The position numbers and the translations under genes were made by a program. From Fimbriimonadaceae bacterium (GTDB lineage: Bacteria; Armatimonadota; Fimbriimonadia; Fimbriimonadales; Fimbriimonadaceae): 64,000 nucleotides of DNA. The stretch spans positions 328,988-392,987 of the forward strand of contig JAHCHO010000005.1 of assembly GCA_026129685.1 (NCBI GenBank), read 5' to 3'. This document shows positions 63,967-64,000 of the stretch, one piece after another (position 1 is the stretch's first letter; every line of letters starts with the position of its first letter). The notes below the pieces were generated by a model. That model was not told the DNA's origin, made no database searches, and worked only from the letters and a program-made list of their open reading frames with translations.

Positions 63967-64000
63967 CTGCCTCGACCGCGAGTTTTACAGGGGGGCAAGT

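Overview
The window is a 64 kb stretch of GC-rich, densely coding bacterial DNA. It ends at 63.9 kb in a poly-G/poly-C smear that looks like a contig end. I see about 60 protein genes, no rRNA, no tRNA, no CRISPR array and no insertion sequence. The organism looks like a diderm with a Kdo transferase, a large SecA, a PEP-CTERM surface protein, MreBCD with a RemA-like partner, menaquinone synthesis and many secreted carbohydrate-active proteins. Several start codons sit 5-8 bases after a TANNNT box, as expected for leaderless mRNAs. Together this fits an Armatimonadota/Fimbriimonadia-like lineage. That placement is an inference, not a database match.

Layout. 0-16 kb: secreted phosphohydrolases, L-fucose isomerase, a PEP-CTERM protein with a near-consensus promoter, an outer-membrane CBM9/DUF5916 protein, a Kdo transferase, an alpha/beta hydrolase, a DUF2334 deacetylase-like protein, a methyltransferase, a Gfo/Idh/MocA oxidoreductase and a cell-wall amidase. 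16-31 kb: a beta-helix protein, photolyase, a soluble GAF-PAS histidine kinase, a Lon-domain protein, a damaged DUF433/DUF5615 toxin-antitoxin pair, an N-acyl-D-amino-acid deacylase with a GH20 hexosaminidase, a dicarboxylate symporter, Ndk, a lone FecCD-type permease, a TlpA thioredoxin and an ECF sigma/zinc anti-sigma pair. 31-44 kb: an exo/endonuclease family protein, a GGDEF protein with a degenerate receiver, CTP synthase, a tightly overlapped operon (E2 acyltransferase, class I glutamine amidotransferase, biotin carrier), HtrA, a GH9 cellulase, RfbD, a zincless MutM and Dus.

44-64 kb: a short tandem repeat array, then a minus-strand operon remA-mreB-mreC-mreD-gdhA. Next comes a plus-strand run: HAD, MenG, polyprenyl synthase, NagD-like HAD, amidotransferase and an isoprenylcysteine-methyltransferase-like protein. 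After it are a frameshifted secreted protein behind a G12 tract, a minus-strand set ccmF-panD-pyrE, arginase, secA, and a secreted caspase-like protease.

How the genes work together. The secreted hydrolases (GH9, GH20, D-aminoacylase, phosphatases, amidase, deacetylase), fucose isomerase and the symporter suggest a heterotroph using polysaccharide, glycoprotein or peptidoglycan debris. CcmF, TlpA and the MenG/polyprenyl synthase operon indicate menaquinone-based respiration with c-type cytochromes. Neighbouring genes commonly share GTGA/ATGA overlaps, which implies widespread translational coupling.
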